Notes: a model not told the origin generated them from the letters alone. Positions 17,574-25,765 are shown, counted from the stretch's first letter. The stretch: 64,000 nt of DNA from Bradyrhizobium sp. WBAH42 (GCF_024585265.1 NZ_CP036533.1:4473001-4537000); one strand, 5' to 3'. Program-made: numbers and translations.

Positions 17574-18347
17574 ATGAGCAATTTCAATCAGGAAAGCGTT
17601 TTGAGCGTCCACCACTGGACCGACACGCTGTTCTCCTTCAAGACCACCCGCAGCCCGACCTTCCGCTTCCGTAACGGCGAATTCACCATGATCGGGCTCA
17701 AGGTCGGCGAGAAGCCGCTGCTGCGGGCCTACAGCGTCGCCAGCGCCAATTACGAGGACACGCTGGAGTTCTTCTCGATCAAGGTGCCTGATGGACCGCT
17801 GACCTCGCGGCTCCAGCATTTGAAGGAAGGCGACGAGATCATCGTCAGCCGCAAGGCCACCGGCACGCTGGTGATCGACAATCTGGAAGAGGGCCGCAAC
17901 CTCTACCTGATCGGTACCGGCACCGGCCTTGCGCCGTTCCTGAGCGTGATCAAGGATCCCGAGACCTACGAGCGGTTCGAGAAGGTGGTGCTTCTGCACG
18001 GCTGCCGGCACGTCAAGGAGCTCGCCTATGGCGAGATGATCACCGAGCACCTGCCGAAGGACGAGCTGCTCGGCGAGTACATCCAAAACCAGCTGATCTA
18101 CTATCCGACCGTGACGCGCGATCCCTTCCGCAACCGCGGCCGCATCACCGACCTCATCACCTCGGGCAAGCTCTTCGCCGACATCGGCCTGCCGGCACTG
18201 GAAGCCGCCCATGATCGCGTCATGATCTGCGGCAGCCCGGCGCTGGTGGCGGACACCCGCGTCCTCTTGGGCGAGCGCGGCTTCGTCGAGGGCAATCACG
18301 GCGAGCCGGCCCAGTTCGTGGTCGAGAAGGCGTTCGCCGAGCGTTAA
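17574..18347 (+). CDS. fpr: Ferredoxin-NADP(+) reductase
   Basis: The 257-residue flavoprotein has the FAD-binding RAYSVAS motif near residue 50, the NADP-binding GTGTGLAPFLS near residue 115, CGSPALV near 222 and the C-terminal VEKAFAER tail typical of bacterial Fpr. It exchanges electrons between NADPH and ferredoxin/flavodoxin. Its operator and its position back-to-back with the enamidase gene suggest it supplies reduced ferredoxin for the 6-hydroxynicotinate reductase. No ferredoxin gene is in the window. A clear GGGAAGG ribosome site precedes the ATG. Confidence 0.9.
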   Translation: MSNFNQESVLSVHHWTDTLFSFKTTRSPTFRFRNGEFTMIGLKVGEKPLLRAYSVASANYEDTLEFFSIKVPDGPLTSRLQHLKEGDEIIVSRKATGTLVIDNLEEGRNLYLIGTGTGLAPFLSVIKDPETYERFEKVVLLHGCRHVKELAYGEMITEHLPKDELLGEYIQNQLIYYPTVTRDPFRNRGRITDLITSGKLFADIGLPALEAAHDRVMICGSPALVADTRVLLGERGFVEGNHGEPAQFVVEKAFAER

Positions 18348-18348
18348 A

Positions 18349-18392
18349 GCGTTTTCGAGCGAAGTGGATACCGGTTCGCGTCAAGAAAACGC
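18349..18392. repeat. Dispersed palindromic element after fpr
   Basis: GCGTTTTC at 18349-18356 pairs with GAAAACGC at 18385-18392 around a core containing GGATACCGGTTCGCG. I recognise this as a sequence common in Rhizobiales intergenic regions. It follows the fpr stop by two bases and may serve as a transcript end. Confidence 0.6.
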
Positions 18393-18538
18393 GTCCAAAT
18401 AAGAACCTAGAGCCCCGTTCCCGGGGCGCTAGGCCCGGAATTTCTGCGCGAGAAGATCGCATTTTCGCCACCGCCGGGGCGTTGCGGCGCCGATTCGGCG
18501 CACGATACTATGTGGGACCGAATCAGCGGAGTTCCCAC

Positions 18539-18862
18539 ATGGTTGCGGACAGCGACAGCAACATCGCCTGGCACCGGGTTCAGTTGAAGAAGAACCGCGC
18601 CGAGTTGAAGGCGCTGGAGACCGCGCGCTTCACGATGGGCGAGATCGCCACCTCGAAGCGCAATGGCCAGACGCAGAAGACGATCACGGAACTCAAGCGC
18701 AAGATCGCGCAGTCGGAGCGGGTGATTGCCGATCACGACAAGCGCACGCGCCGTCCCCTCGCAACGGACCTGCAGAGCCTCAGCAATGGCAGTTGGAGCC
18801 ATTGGGACGCCTACACCCAACAGCAGCGCAAGAGCGGCCAGCGCTCCTCCGGGCGCGGATAG
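18539..18862 (+). CDS. Small charged coiled-coil-like protein, unknown function
   Basis: The 107-residue protein is highly charged, with heptad-like stretches (VQLKKNRAELKALETARF and TITELKRKIAQSERVIADHDK) that suggest a helical hairpin or coiled coil. It has no signal peptide or membrane segment. The start ATG at 18539 follows AGCGGAGTTCCCAC, a weak ribosome site. Neighbouring genes give no functional clue. Confidence 0.6.
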   Translation: MVADSDSNIAWHRVQLKKNRAELKALETARFTMGEIATSKRNGQTQKTITELKRKIAQSERVIADHDKRTRRPLATDLQSLSNGSWSHWDAYTQQQRKSGQRSSGRG

Positions 18863-18959
18863 AGCTCTCCACGCCTGCGGCCGACGCGCAGACGCGCCCT
18901 TGCGCCGGCCGCGCCGTGCACCATCTCGGTGATACGCCACCAATCGCTCCGGTGATCCC

Positions 18960-20231
18960 ATGACAGCGCGCCTCGATTTCACCAGCGAGGCCTTCTTTCG
19001 CGATCCGCCCAAGGCGATCGCGAACTTGCGCATGTCAGGCCCTGTGGTCGCGACGCGGTTTCCTCTCGTCGGCAATGTCTGGATCACCACGACCCATGAC
19101 GCCACCGCGCAGGTGCTGAAGGACGGCGCGACCTTCACGTTGCGCAAGGACGATGGCGACGTCGCGGGCTTGCGCTGGTGGATGCCGAGGTTCGTCAGGA
19201 CTATCGCCAACAGCATGCTGACGATGGACGAGCCGGATCACACGCGGCTGCGCAGCATCGTGGACGAAGCGTTTCGCCGCCGCGCGATCGTCGCGATGGA
19301 GCCGCGCATCCGGGCCATCGCCGACGGTCTGGCCGATGAGCTGTTCGCGGAGGAATGCCCGGCCGATCTGGTCCAGCGCTATGCGCGCATCCTGCCGCTC
19401 GCGGTGATCTCGGAGCTGCTCGGCCTGCCGCTGGCAGATCGTCCAAAGTTCATCGCCTGGGCCAACGCGATGTCCTCGTTGACGAACGTCGTCAGCTTCT
19501 TGTCCCTGCTGTTCGCGTTCCGCAAGATGCGCTCCTACCTCGAGCAGCAGTTGCAGACCGCGCGCGTGCAGGGCGGCGAGGGCCTGATTGCCGAGTTGAT
19601 TCAGGTCGAGCGCGAAGGCGGTCAGATCACGCCGGATGAAATGGTTTCGATGGTGTTTCTGCTGCTCGCCGCGGGATCGGAAACCACCACCCATCTCATC
19701 AGCGGTTCCGTCTACGAGCTGCTCAGGAATCCCGAGCTGCGCGACTGGCTGGAACAGGACTGGAGCCGTGTCGGGCTCGCGGTCGAGGAGTTCCTGCGCT
19801 TCGTCTCGCCGGTGCAATTCTCCAAGCCGCGCTATGTGCGGCGCGATGTCGAGGTCGAAGGCGTGCGCCTGAAGAAGGGCGATCGCGTCATGGTGATGCT
19901 TGCCGCCGCGAACATGGATCCCACGGTTCATGATCGTCCCGAGACCCTCGATCTCGAACGCAAGCCGAACCGCCATATCTCCTTCGGCACGGGAATCCAC
20001 TTCTGCCTCGGCCATCAGCTTGCGCGGATCGAGGCGGCCTGTGCGCTGCAGGCGCTGTTCGTGCGCTGGCCGAAATTGAGTCTGGCCGTCGATTCCGCCG
20101 AGGTCCGCTGGCGCAAGCGGCCGGGCCTGCGCGCGATCGCGAAGCTTCCTGTCGCGCCAGAGGGCCGCGGAACAGAGACGACGTCACGCACGGGAACGAG
20201 AGACGATCGTTCCCTCACCGCGGCGAACTGA
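18960..20231 (+). CDS. Cytochrome P450
   Basis: The 423-residue protein has all P450 marks: the I-helix oxygen-binding segment LLAAGSETTTHLI near residue 240, an EFLR (ExxR) motif near residue 278, and the heme loop FGTGIHFCLGHQLA with Cys349 as axial ligand. The soluble bacterial class I type is expected, needing ferredoxin and reductase; neither is encoded next to it. The last ~20 residues are a polar tail. Substrate unknown. Confidence 0.92.
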   Translation: MTARLDFTSEAFFRDPPKAIANLRMSGPVVATRFPLVGNVWITTTHDATAQVLKDGATFTLRKDDGDVAGLRWWMPRFVRTIANSMLTMDEPDHTRLRSIVDEAFRRRAIVAMEPRIRAIADGLADELFAEECPADLVQRYARILPLAVISELLGLPLADRPKFIAWANAMSSLTNVVSFLSLLFAFRKMRSYLEQQLQTARVQGGEGLIAELIQVEREGGQITPDEMVSMVFLLLAAGSETTTHLISGSVYELLRNPELRDWLEQDWSRVGLAVEEFLRFVSPVQFSKPRYVRRDVEVEGVRLKKGDRVMVMLAAANMDPTVHDRPETLDLERKPNRHISFGTGIHFCLGHQLARIEAACALQALFVRWPKLSLAVDSAEVRWRKRPGLRAIAKLPVAPEGRGTETTSRTGTRDDRSLTAAN

Positions 20232-20278
20232 CGTCGGCAACGCCCTTTCGGAAAATCTTTGCCGGATGTGAACGATCA

Positions 20279-20303
20279 GGAACGGTGTGCCGATCGTGCT
20301 GTT
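20279..20303 (+). promoter_or_regulatory. Candidate EcfG (general stress) promoter
   Basis: GGAAC at 20279-20283 is followed after 17 bases by GTT at 20301-20303, fitting the alphaproteobacterial EcfG pattern GGAAC-N16/17-(C)GTT. It lies 76 bases upstream of the first of four small hydrophilic proteins. The short motif can arise by chance, so confidence is moderate. Confidence 0.45.
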
Positions 20304-20378
20304 GTTATCCCGACATGACACGGAGGAGAGTTCCTTGAGCGCATGTCGCAGATCGACGTCTTAACAGGAGACAAGATC

Positions 20379-20564
20379 ATGGCCAGCAAGATGCCACCTG
20401 TTCCACCGGACAATCAGAGCCACAAGGGAACTGGAGATCGCAAGCAAACGCCCGCCGATCAGATCCCGCACGGTCAGCAACGTGCGCAGAATCCGGATCA
20501 GCAGGGACAGCAAGGCAACATCAAGCAGAACACGACCAATCAAGGCTATCAGCAAGATCGCTGA
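20379..20564 (+). CDS. Small hydrophilic Gln/Asn-rich protein
   Basis: The 61-residue protein is almost free of large hydrophobic residues and rich in Gln, Asn, Pro and Lys (for example QNPDQQGQQGNIKQNTTNQ), so it is probably disordered. The start at 20379 has an excellent ACAGGAG ribosome site; the in-frame ATG at 20343 has none. It is the first of four similar small genes transcribed together. Such proteins are often stress-induced, which fits the EcfG-like promoter upstream, but function is unknown. Confidence 0.7.
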   Translation: MASKMPPVPPDNQSHKGTGDRKQTPADQIPHGQQRAQNPDQQGQQGNIKQNTTNQGYQQDR

Positions 20565-20574
20565 GGAGGCGACA

Positions 20575-20775
20575 TTGTCGACATCCACGAAGACACCGAA
20601 CAGCATTCGTCAGGGCGGACCCGGCGCCTCGCACGAGAACGCGAAGGCGCCGCTTGAGGTGAAGAAACCGCCGGCGGATGATCGGCAGCGCAGCCACAGC
20701 CGGGTTTCCGGCGGCGGTGGCGAGCACGATTCCCATCACAGGCACGACGAGGCCGGAAAGGGCGGAGGCAGGTGA
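20575..20775 (+). CDS. Small hydrophilic Gly/His-rich protein, TTG start
   Basis: The 66-residue protein starts at a TTG codon (20575) chosen because GAGGAGG lies six bases upstream and no ATG in this frame has a ribosome site. The sequence is polar, with KPPADDRQRSHSRVSGGGGEHDSHHRHDEAGKGG at its end; the His-rich tail could bind metal but this is speculative. It is ten bases after the previous small gene and shares its style, so it is in the same operon. Confidence 0.6.
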   Translation: MSTSTKTPNSIRQGGPGASHENAKAPLEVKKPPADDRQRSHSRVSGGGGEHDSHHRHDEAGKGGGR

Positions 20776-20790
20776 CGATTGGAGATCAAT

Positions 20791-21054
20791 ATGCAGGGCA
20801 AGAAGACTCACGAACAGCAGGTGCGCATCCTCGAGCGGAAGCCCGATGTTCCGGATGCGCGAGAGCTCGAGCAGGCCGCCGGCCATAGCCCGCAAGACAC
20901 GCGCGTCCATCGTGCCAACCCGGGGGTGCGTCACAGCGAGTTTCCGGTGAGCCGCGGCGGCCTCAACCAGGAAAGCGATCACAACAAGCACAACGATCCC
21001 GGCCAGAGCGGCCACAAGCCGCCCAAGCCGACGACGGCACAACAGAAGCACTAA
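20791..21054 (+). CDS. Small hydrophilic protein, unknown function
   Basis: The 87-residue polar protein starts at ATG 20791 behind GGAG. It begins MQGKKTHEQQVRILERKPDV and ends in a Gly/His/Lys/Pro-rich tail (HNDPGQSGHKPPKPTT). The first half could be helical, the second disordered. It continues the run of small co-oriented genes with 15 bases to the preceding stop. Confidence 0.7.
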   Translation: MQGKKTHEQQVRILERKPDVPDARELEQAAGHSPQDTRVHRANPGVRHSEFPVSRGGLNQESDHNKHNDPGQSGHKPPKPTTAQQKH

Positions 21055-21099
21055 TCTTCGCAAGACGACTGCAAGAGATCACTGCAAGAGGAGAGACTG

Positions 21100-21342
21100 A
21101 TGCCAGGTGGCCACGGCAGCAAGACGCATTTCAGATCGGGCATGCATGGCAAGGGCGACGGCACCGGCGCGTTGACCGACGTGCCGAAGGAGATGATCGG
21201 CGACAACATGGTCCTGTCCAACCGAGACAAGAAACAGCATTCGGACATCCGCGGCATGGACAGCAAGGCCATTCAGACCGAGCAGTATCAGGATCACGCG
21301 GCCAACCGGCTCGAACGGGAGCCGGACGCCGACGAGACCTGA
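21100..21342 (+). CDS. Small hydrophilic protein, last of the four-gene run
   Basis: The 80-residue protein starts at 21100 behind a strong AGAGGAGAG ribosome site. It is polar with Gly/His/Lys-rich N-terminus (MPGGHGSKTHFRSGMHGKGDG) and an acidic C-terminus. A strong intrinsic terminator follows 24 bases after its stop, closing the unit that begins at 20379. No family recognised. Confidence 0.7.
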   Translation: MPGGHGSKTHFRSGMHGKGDGTGALTDVPKEMIGDNMVLSNRDKKQHSDIRGMDSKAIQTEQYQDHAANRLEREPDADET

Positions 21343-21366
21343 GAGGGGCGTTCCCCCCGCCAGCTT

Positions 21367-21397
21367 GCGGACCGGCGTTCAGCCGGTCCGCTTTTTT
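21367..21397 (+). terminator. Strong rho-independent terminator
   Basis: GCGGACCGGC (21367-21376) pairs perfectly with GCCGGTCCGC (21382-21391) across a five-base loop and is followed by six T. It ends the run of small genes. The stop codon of the converging DUF763 gene (21379-21381) lies inside the loop/stem, so the last residues of that protein are encoded by the terminator. Confidence 0.92.
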
Positions 21398-22629
21398 GTA
21401 GACGCAAGATCGCGCTCCCAGCCGAACACCGAGCGGCCATCGAGATCCGGTGAGGCCGCACGCTCACCGGCGATGAAAGCCGCGACCGAGGGGCCGCGCG
21501 CGGTTCGCTCCAGCCGCCGCGCCTGGTCGTCGAGGCGCTTGATCGCCTGCATCTCCTCCTCGCGTCCGAGCTTCGCGTTCTGGATCGCGCCTTTCAGCAC
21601 CCGGATGGTCTCGTCATAGACCTTGATCGGAACGGGGTAGGGATGCCGGTCCTTGCCGCCATGGGCGAGCGAGAAACGCGCGGGGTCGGTGAAACGATAG
21701 GGCGCACCGTGCACGATCTCTGCGACCATCGCCAGCGAGCGCACGGTGCGCGCGCCGACGCCCGGCGTCAGCAGCAGTTCCGGAAAATCCGCCGGGCCGC
21801 GCTCGGCCGCCGCGGCCAGCGTGCCGTGCAGACGGCGTGCGAACACGTCCTTCGGCCGCACATCATGATGTGCCGGCATGATCAGATGCGGCAGCATGCC
21901 TTGCGCCGGTGTGGACGCGGTCCCCGCGAGCCGTTCGAATTCTGAGACGATGCGATCCGGACCGAGATCGGAGAGCAGCTCGAGCTGCGCCGTCCGAGAC
22001 ATATCGGCGCGATGATCGGTGAGATTGACGATCTCTCCCTGCTGCGGCCCGTCGATTGCGCTATGCGGCGTATCGACAAAGCTCTTCAGTGCCTCGGAAT
22101 GCCAGTGATAGCGCCGCGCCTGCCGCTTGTCGCCGTTCATGCCCTGCTGAACCACCGTCCATTTGCCCTCAGCGGTGACGAAGAAGCCGTGCAGGTAAAG
22201 GTCAAAGCCGTCCTGGACCGCGGCACTGTCGACCTTGGCGACCAGACGGCTGGCACGCGTCAGCTCGATGCCGTCGAATCCGACGCGCTCGCCGAGTTGC
22301 AACAGCTCGTCCGGCGTCTTGCGCGAATGCTGACCGCGGCCGCCGCAGACGTAAATCCCGAGCTCGTCCTGGAGCGGTCCGAGCCCGCGCTTCAGCGCGC
22401 CGATCACCGAGGTGGTGATGCCGGAGGAGTGCCAGTCCATCCCCATCACGGCGCCAAACGACTGGAACCAGAATGGATGCGACAGCCGCTGCAGAAACGC
22501 GTCGCGGCCGTAATGATGCACGATCGCCTGGGTGACGATCGCCCCCAGGGAGGACATGCGGCTTGCCAGCCAGGGCGGAACCCGCCCGGTGTGAAGAGGA
22601 AGATCGGCGCTGCCGGTACGTCGAGTCAT
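21379..22629 (-). CDS. DUF763 protein with a helix-hairpin-helix-like segment
   Basis: The 416-residue protein starts MTRRTGSADLPLHTGRVPPWL, the characteristic N-terminus of DUF763 (PF05559), a family in archaea and bacteria with no established function. Conserved His-, Trp- and Gly-rich stretches follow (FWFQSFGAVMGMDWHSSG, CGGRGQHSRKTPDEL). Near residue 300 LLTPGVGARTVRSLAMVAEI looks like a helix-hairpin-helix DNA-binding element, so a nucleic-acid role is plausible. ATG 22629 was chosen over an upstream in-frame start (22740) because of this N-terminus. The 3' end overlaps a terminator belonging to the converging operon. Confidence 0.8.
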   Translation of the reverse strand: MTRRTGSADLPLHTGRVPPWLASRMSSLGAIVTQAIVHHYGRDAFLQRLSHPFWFQSFGAVMGMDWHSSGITTSVIGALKRGLGPLQDELGIYVCGGRGQHSRKTPDELLQLGERVGFDGIELTRASRLVAKVDSAAVQDGFDLYLHGFFVTAEGKWTVVQQGMNGDKRQARRYHWHSEALKSFVDTPHSAIDGPQQGEIVNLTDHRADMSRTAQLELLSDLGPDRIVSEFERLAGTASTPAQGMLPHLIMPAHHDVRPKDVFARRLHGTLAAAAERGPADFPELLLTPGVGARTVRSLAMVAEIVHGAPYRFTDPARFSLAHGGKDRHPYPVPIKVYDETIRVLKGAIQNAKLGREEEMQAIKRLDDQARRLERTARGPSVAAFIAGERAASPDLDGRSVFGWERDLASTKKRTG

Positions 22630-22755
22630 GCCGACAAGCCTAGCGCAGCTCAGCGACGGTTGCACCTGCGGGATGCTGCATTGCACGGAGCGGGGGAGCG
22701 AAGCCGGCCAGGAGGCGTTGTGCGGGTTGCGTGAATGCAATGATGGGGACGATCC

Positions 22756-23898
22756 ATGGATTGGCAGGCCCTTACGGCCGAAATCGACGCGATGTTCGGC
22801 TGGATACCGTCATGGTTCATCGGGCTCAGCCTGGTTGGCGGTGCGATCCTTCTGGCCTTGGTGGCCTACCGGATCGCCACGTGGGTGCTCACGCGCGCTT
22901 TCGCAACGCGCCTTCCGCTGCTGAGCGTGTTCATCGAGCGGACCGCTGGCCCGGCGCAAATGGCGCTCTGTCTTGCCGCGGTCGCAATGGTGCTGCCGCT
23001 GGCGCCGCTGGACGACACGATCCGCAACCCCCTGACGCGGCTGTTCGTGGTGGCCTTCATCGCGTTGATCGGATGGATTTCGATCCGGATCGTCGACATG
23101 AGTGCGGCGCGCTACTTGCAGAACTTTCGCGATGTTACCGAGAATTTCGTCGCGCGCAAGCATGTGACGCAGGTGCGCGTGTTCAAGCGCGTCACCGACA
23201 CCATTATCGTCATCATCACGGTCTCCGCCGCGCTGATGACGTTCGACTCCGTGAAGCAATACGGCGTCAGCCTGTTCGCCTCCGCAGGAGCGGCCGGTAT
23301 CATCGTCGGTCTTGCCGCGCGCCCGCTGCTGAGCAATCTGATCGCGGGCCTGCAGATCGCGATCACCCAGCCGATCCGCATCGAGGATGCCGTGATCATC
23401 GAGAACGAATGGGGCTGGGTCGAGGACATCGCCTCGACCTATGTCGTGATCCGGTTGTGGGACTGGCGCCGCATGGTGGTTCCGCTGTCCTATTTCATCG
23501 AGAAGCCGTTCCAGAACTGGACGCGCGACACCGCATCCCTCATCGGCGTCGTCGCGCTGCATGTCGACTATCGCGCCGACGTCCCGCGCATCCGGCGCTG
23601 GCTGGAGGAGGCGGTGAAGGCGTCAAAGCTGTGGGACGGGGAGGTGGTGAATCTGCAGGTGATCGATGCCGATTCGCGCACCATCGAACTTCGGGCGCTG
23701 GTCAGCGCCAGGAATGCACCGCAATCGTGGGACCTGCGCTGCGAGATCAGGGAAAAGCTCATCGCCTTCATCCGCGACGAGATGCCAGAGGCGCTGCCGC
23801 GCGACCGCGCCATCCTGATCCCGTCGGGAGACGAAGACGGCGATTTCGCGCGGCGCTTCGCACCGCCGGAGAAGATGCGGGCGAACGCCACCAGCTGA
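22756..23898 (+). CDS. MscS-family mechanosensitive channel
   Basis: The 380-residue protein has four hydrophobic segments in its first half and a pore-lining helix with the Gly/Ala pattern of MscS (LFASAGAAGIIVGLAARPLLSNLIAGLQIAI near residue 175-205), followed by the beta domain IRIEDAVIIENEWGWVEDIASTYVVIR. Such channels release solutes on hypo-osmotic shock. It is divergent from the DUF763 gene, 126 bases apart, and stands alone. Confidence 0.9.
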   Translation: MDWQALTAEIDAMFGWIPSWFIGLSLVGGAILLALVAYRIATWVLTRAFATRLPLLSVFIERTAGPAQMALCLAAVAMVLPLAPLDDTIRNPLTRLFVVAFIALIGWISIRIVDMSAARYLQNFRDVTENFVARKHVTQVRVFKRVTDTIIVIITVSAALMTFDSVKQYGVSLFASAGAAGIIVGLAARPLLSNLIAGLQIAITQPIRIEDAVIIENEWGWVEDIASTYVVIRLWDWRRMVVPLSYFIEKPFQNWTRDTASLIGVVALHVDYRADVPRIRRWLEEAVKASKLWDGEVVNLQVIDADSRTIELRALVSARNAPQSWDLRCEIREKLIAFIRDEMPEALPRDRAILIPSGDEDGDFARRFAPPEKMRANATS

Positions 23899-23932
23899 AC
23901 AGCGCCGATCTCTTGCCAGGGCGCGCCTTGCC

Positions 23933-24910
23933 TCATTGCGCGCGGATGTTGGCGGCCTTCAGCACGGGCTCCCATTTGGCCGCCTCCGCACGCATATAGG
24001 CATCAAACTCCTTGGGCGATGAGCCGACCGGGGTGGCGCCGATCTTGCCGAGCGTCGACAGCACGCTCGGATCTTGCAGCGCCGCCTTGAGATCGGTCTC
24101 GAGCTTCGCAACGATCTCCGGCGGCATCTTTGCAGGACCAAGCACGCCCCACCAGACCGAGACGTCGTAGCCGGGCACGCCGGCCTCGGCGATCGTCGGC
24201 ACGTTTGGCAGCGCCTTGGAGCGTTCGGCCGAGGTCACGGCGAGCGCGCGGACCGGGCCGCCTTCGAGCTGGCCGATTGCTTCCGCGAGCGGATTGATGC
24301 TGAGCGGGATCTCGCCGGCGATGACGGCCGTCAGCGCCGGTGCGCCGCCCTTGTAGGGGATCGCGACGATCTTGGTGCCGGACATGTGCTTCAATAGCTC
24401 GCCGGCGAGATGCGCCGAGGTGCCGTTGCCGGACATGCCATAGGAGAGCTTGTCCGGCTCCTTCTTGGCCGCGGCAAGGAGATCGCCAAGTGTCTTGTAG
24501 GGGCTGTCCTTCGCCACCACGATCGCCAGTGGCGAGGAGGCGACCTCGGTAATGGCGGTGAAATCCTTGAACGTGTCGTAGGGCACGCTCGGATAGATGA
24601 ACTGGTTGAGCGGATGACCGCTGGCGACCAGGATCAGCGTGTAACCGTCAGGCGCGGCTTGCGTCAGGGCTTGCGAGGCGACGATGCCGCCCGCGCCGGG
24701 ACGGTTGTCGATCACCGGCTGCTGCCCCCAGGTCTTGGCCAGCGCCTGGCCCAGCGTGCGCGCGAGCACGTCGACCGCGCCGCCGGCGGCGTAGGGGACC
24801 AGAATGTGGACCGGCTTGCTCGGATAATTTTCGGCCTGCGCGGCGCTCCCGGCCAGCAGCAAGCCGGCACCCAGCATCAAGCCGCCGATCTTCTCGTTCA
24901 AACCCAGCAT
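23933..24910 (-). CDS. TctC/Bug-family extracytoplasmic binding protein
   Basis: The 325-residue protein has a signal peptide (GLMLGAGLLLAGSAAQAEN) and the Bug signature sequence around YPSKPVHILVPYAAGGAVDVLART, plus IDNRPGAGGIVASQALTQAAPDGYTL. Bug proteins bind carboxylates and aromatic acids for tripartite tricarboxylate transporters. No TctA/TctB membrane genes are near, so it is an orphan. It is divergent from the TetR gene, and the operator at 25001-25020 lies between them, so it is probably part of that regulon. ATG 24910 was chosen from the signal peptide position. Confidence 0.88.
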   Translation of the reverse strand: MLGLNEKIGGLMLGAGLLLAGSAAQAENYPSKPVHILVPYAAGGAVDVLARTLGQALAKTWGQQPVIDNRPGAGGIVASQALTQAAPDGYTLILVASGHPLNQFIYPSVPYDTFKDFTAITEVASSPLAIVVAKDSPYKTLGDLLAAAKKEPDKLSYGMSGNGTSAHLAGELLKHMSGTKIVAIPYKGGAPALTAVIAGEIPLSINPLAEAIGQLEGGPVRALAVTSAERSKALPNVPTIAEAGVPGYDVSVWWGVLGPAKMPPEIVAKLETDLKAALQDPSVLSTLGKIGATPVGSSPKEFDAYMRAEAAKWEPVLKAANIRAQ

Positions 24911-24984
24911 ATGTCCCAGCACTCCTCGAAGGCATTCGCGTCCATCGATGGTCTCCACGCGGTCCCGCCATCACCACGTTCTTG

Positions 24985-25020
24985 TTGACGAGACCTGATC
25001 TTTTGTACGATAGTACAAAT
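24985..25020 (+). promoter_or_regulatory. tetR promoter with TTTGTAC-n4-GTACAAA operator
   Basis: TTGACG (24985-24990), a 15-base spacer and TACGAT (25006-25011) form a likely promoter. The inverted repeat TTTGTACGATAGTACAAA at 25002-25019 covers the -10 and ends four bases before the tetR start codon. This indicates autoregulation. The same module is at 1218-1253. Confidence 0.7.
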
Positions 25021-25023
25021 CAC

Positions 25024-25734
25024 ATGGTACGCAAGCCCACCAGCAAAGAAGCGGCCCGCAAGCCGAACATGCGCGAGGCGATCCTCGCCGCCGCGGAGGA
25101 GCTGTTCGCCACCAACGGCTTCAATGCCGTGTCGGTGCGCGACATCGCGCAAGCCGCCGGAGCGAATCCGGGCAGCGTGACCTATCATTTCAAGACCAAG
25201 GACGGTTTGCTGCTGGAGATCTACCGGCGCCATTGCGGGCCGATGAACCTGCGCCGCTCCGAGCTGCTCGCGGCCGCAAGGCGCGTGCGCGATCTCCAGG
25301 ACCGGCTGGAGGCGATCGTGCGCGCCTATGTGGTCCCGGCCTTCACCTCGGGCAGCGATCTCGCCGGCGGCGGGGCGCGTTTCACGCGGCTGCGCGCGGT
25401 GATGTCGGCGGAAGGCAACGAGGTCGCGCGAAAGATCATCGCACAGACCTTCGACGACACCAGCCACGCCTTCATCGACGCGGTCCACGAGAGCCTGCCG
25501 CACATTCCGCGCACGGACATCGTCTGGCGCAGCCATTTCCTGCTCGGCGCTCTCTATTATTCGCTGGTGACGCCGGAGCGTGTGTCGCGCCTTTCGCGCG
25601 GCGAGGCGGACGGCAGCGATGCCGCGGCCGCCATCGAGCAATTGGTGCAGGCCACCGTCGCCGCGTTCCAGGCGCCGGCGCTGGACCAGGCCGCGCCGGC
25701 GCGGCGGCGGCCGATCGTCGCCAGCAAGACGTGA
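25024..25734 (+). CDS. TetR-family transcriptional regulator
   Basis: The 236-residue protein has a TetR helix-turn-helix (REAILAAAEELFATNGFNAVSVRDIAQAAGANPGSVTYHFKTKDGLLLEIYRRH) and a C-terminal ligand domain of about 150 residues. The start codon follows the operator by four bases, typical of autorepressed TetR genes. The next gene begins 31 bases downstream, so it may lead the aromatic-acid operon. The identical operator at 1234 implies control of the extradiol dioxygenase gene, and the shared half-site at 6420 and 17512 hints at wider control. P. putida also uses a TetR protein (NicS) for nicotinate hydroxylase genes. Confidence 0.9.
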   Translation: MVRKPTSKEAARKPNMREAILAAAEELFATNGFNAVSVRDIAQAAGANPGSVTYHFKTKDGLLLEIYRRHCGPMNLRRSELLAAARRVRDLQDRLEAIVRAYVVPAFTSGSDLAGGGARFTRLRAVMSAEGNEVARKIIAQTFDDTSHAFIDAVHESLPHIPRTDIVWRSHFLLGALYYSLVTPERVSRLSRGEADGSDAAAAIEQLVQATVAAFQAPALDQAAPARRRPIVASKT

Positions 25735-25765
25735 AGCGAGCGGGCTCGCTTCGGCGGTTTACGTG

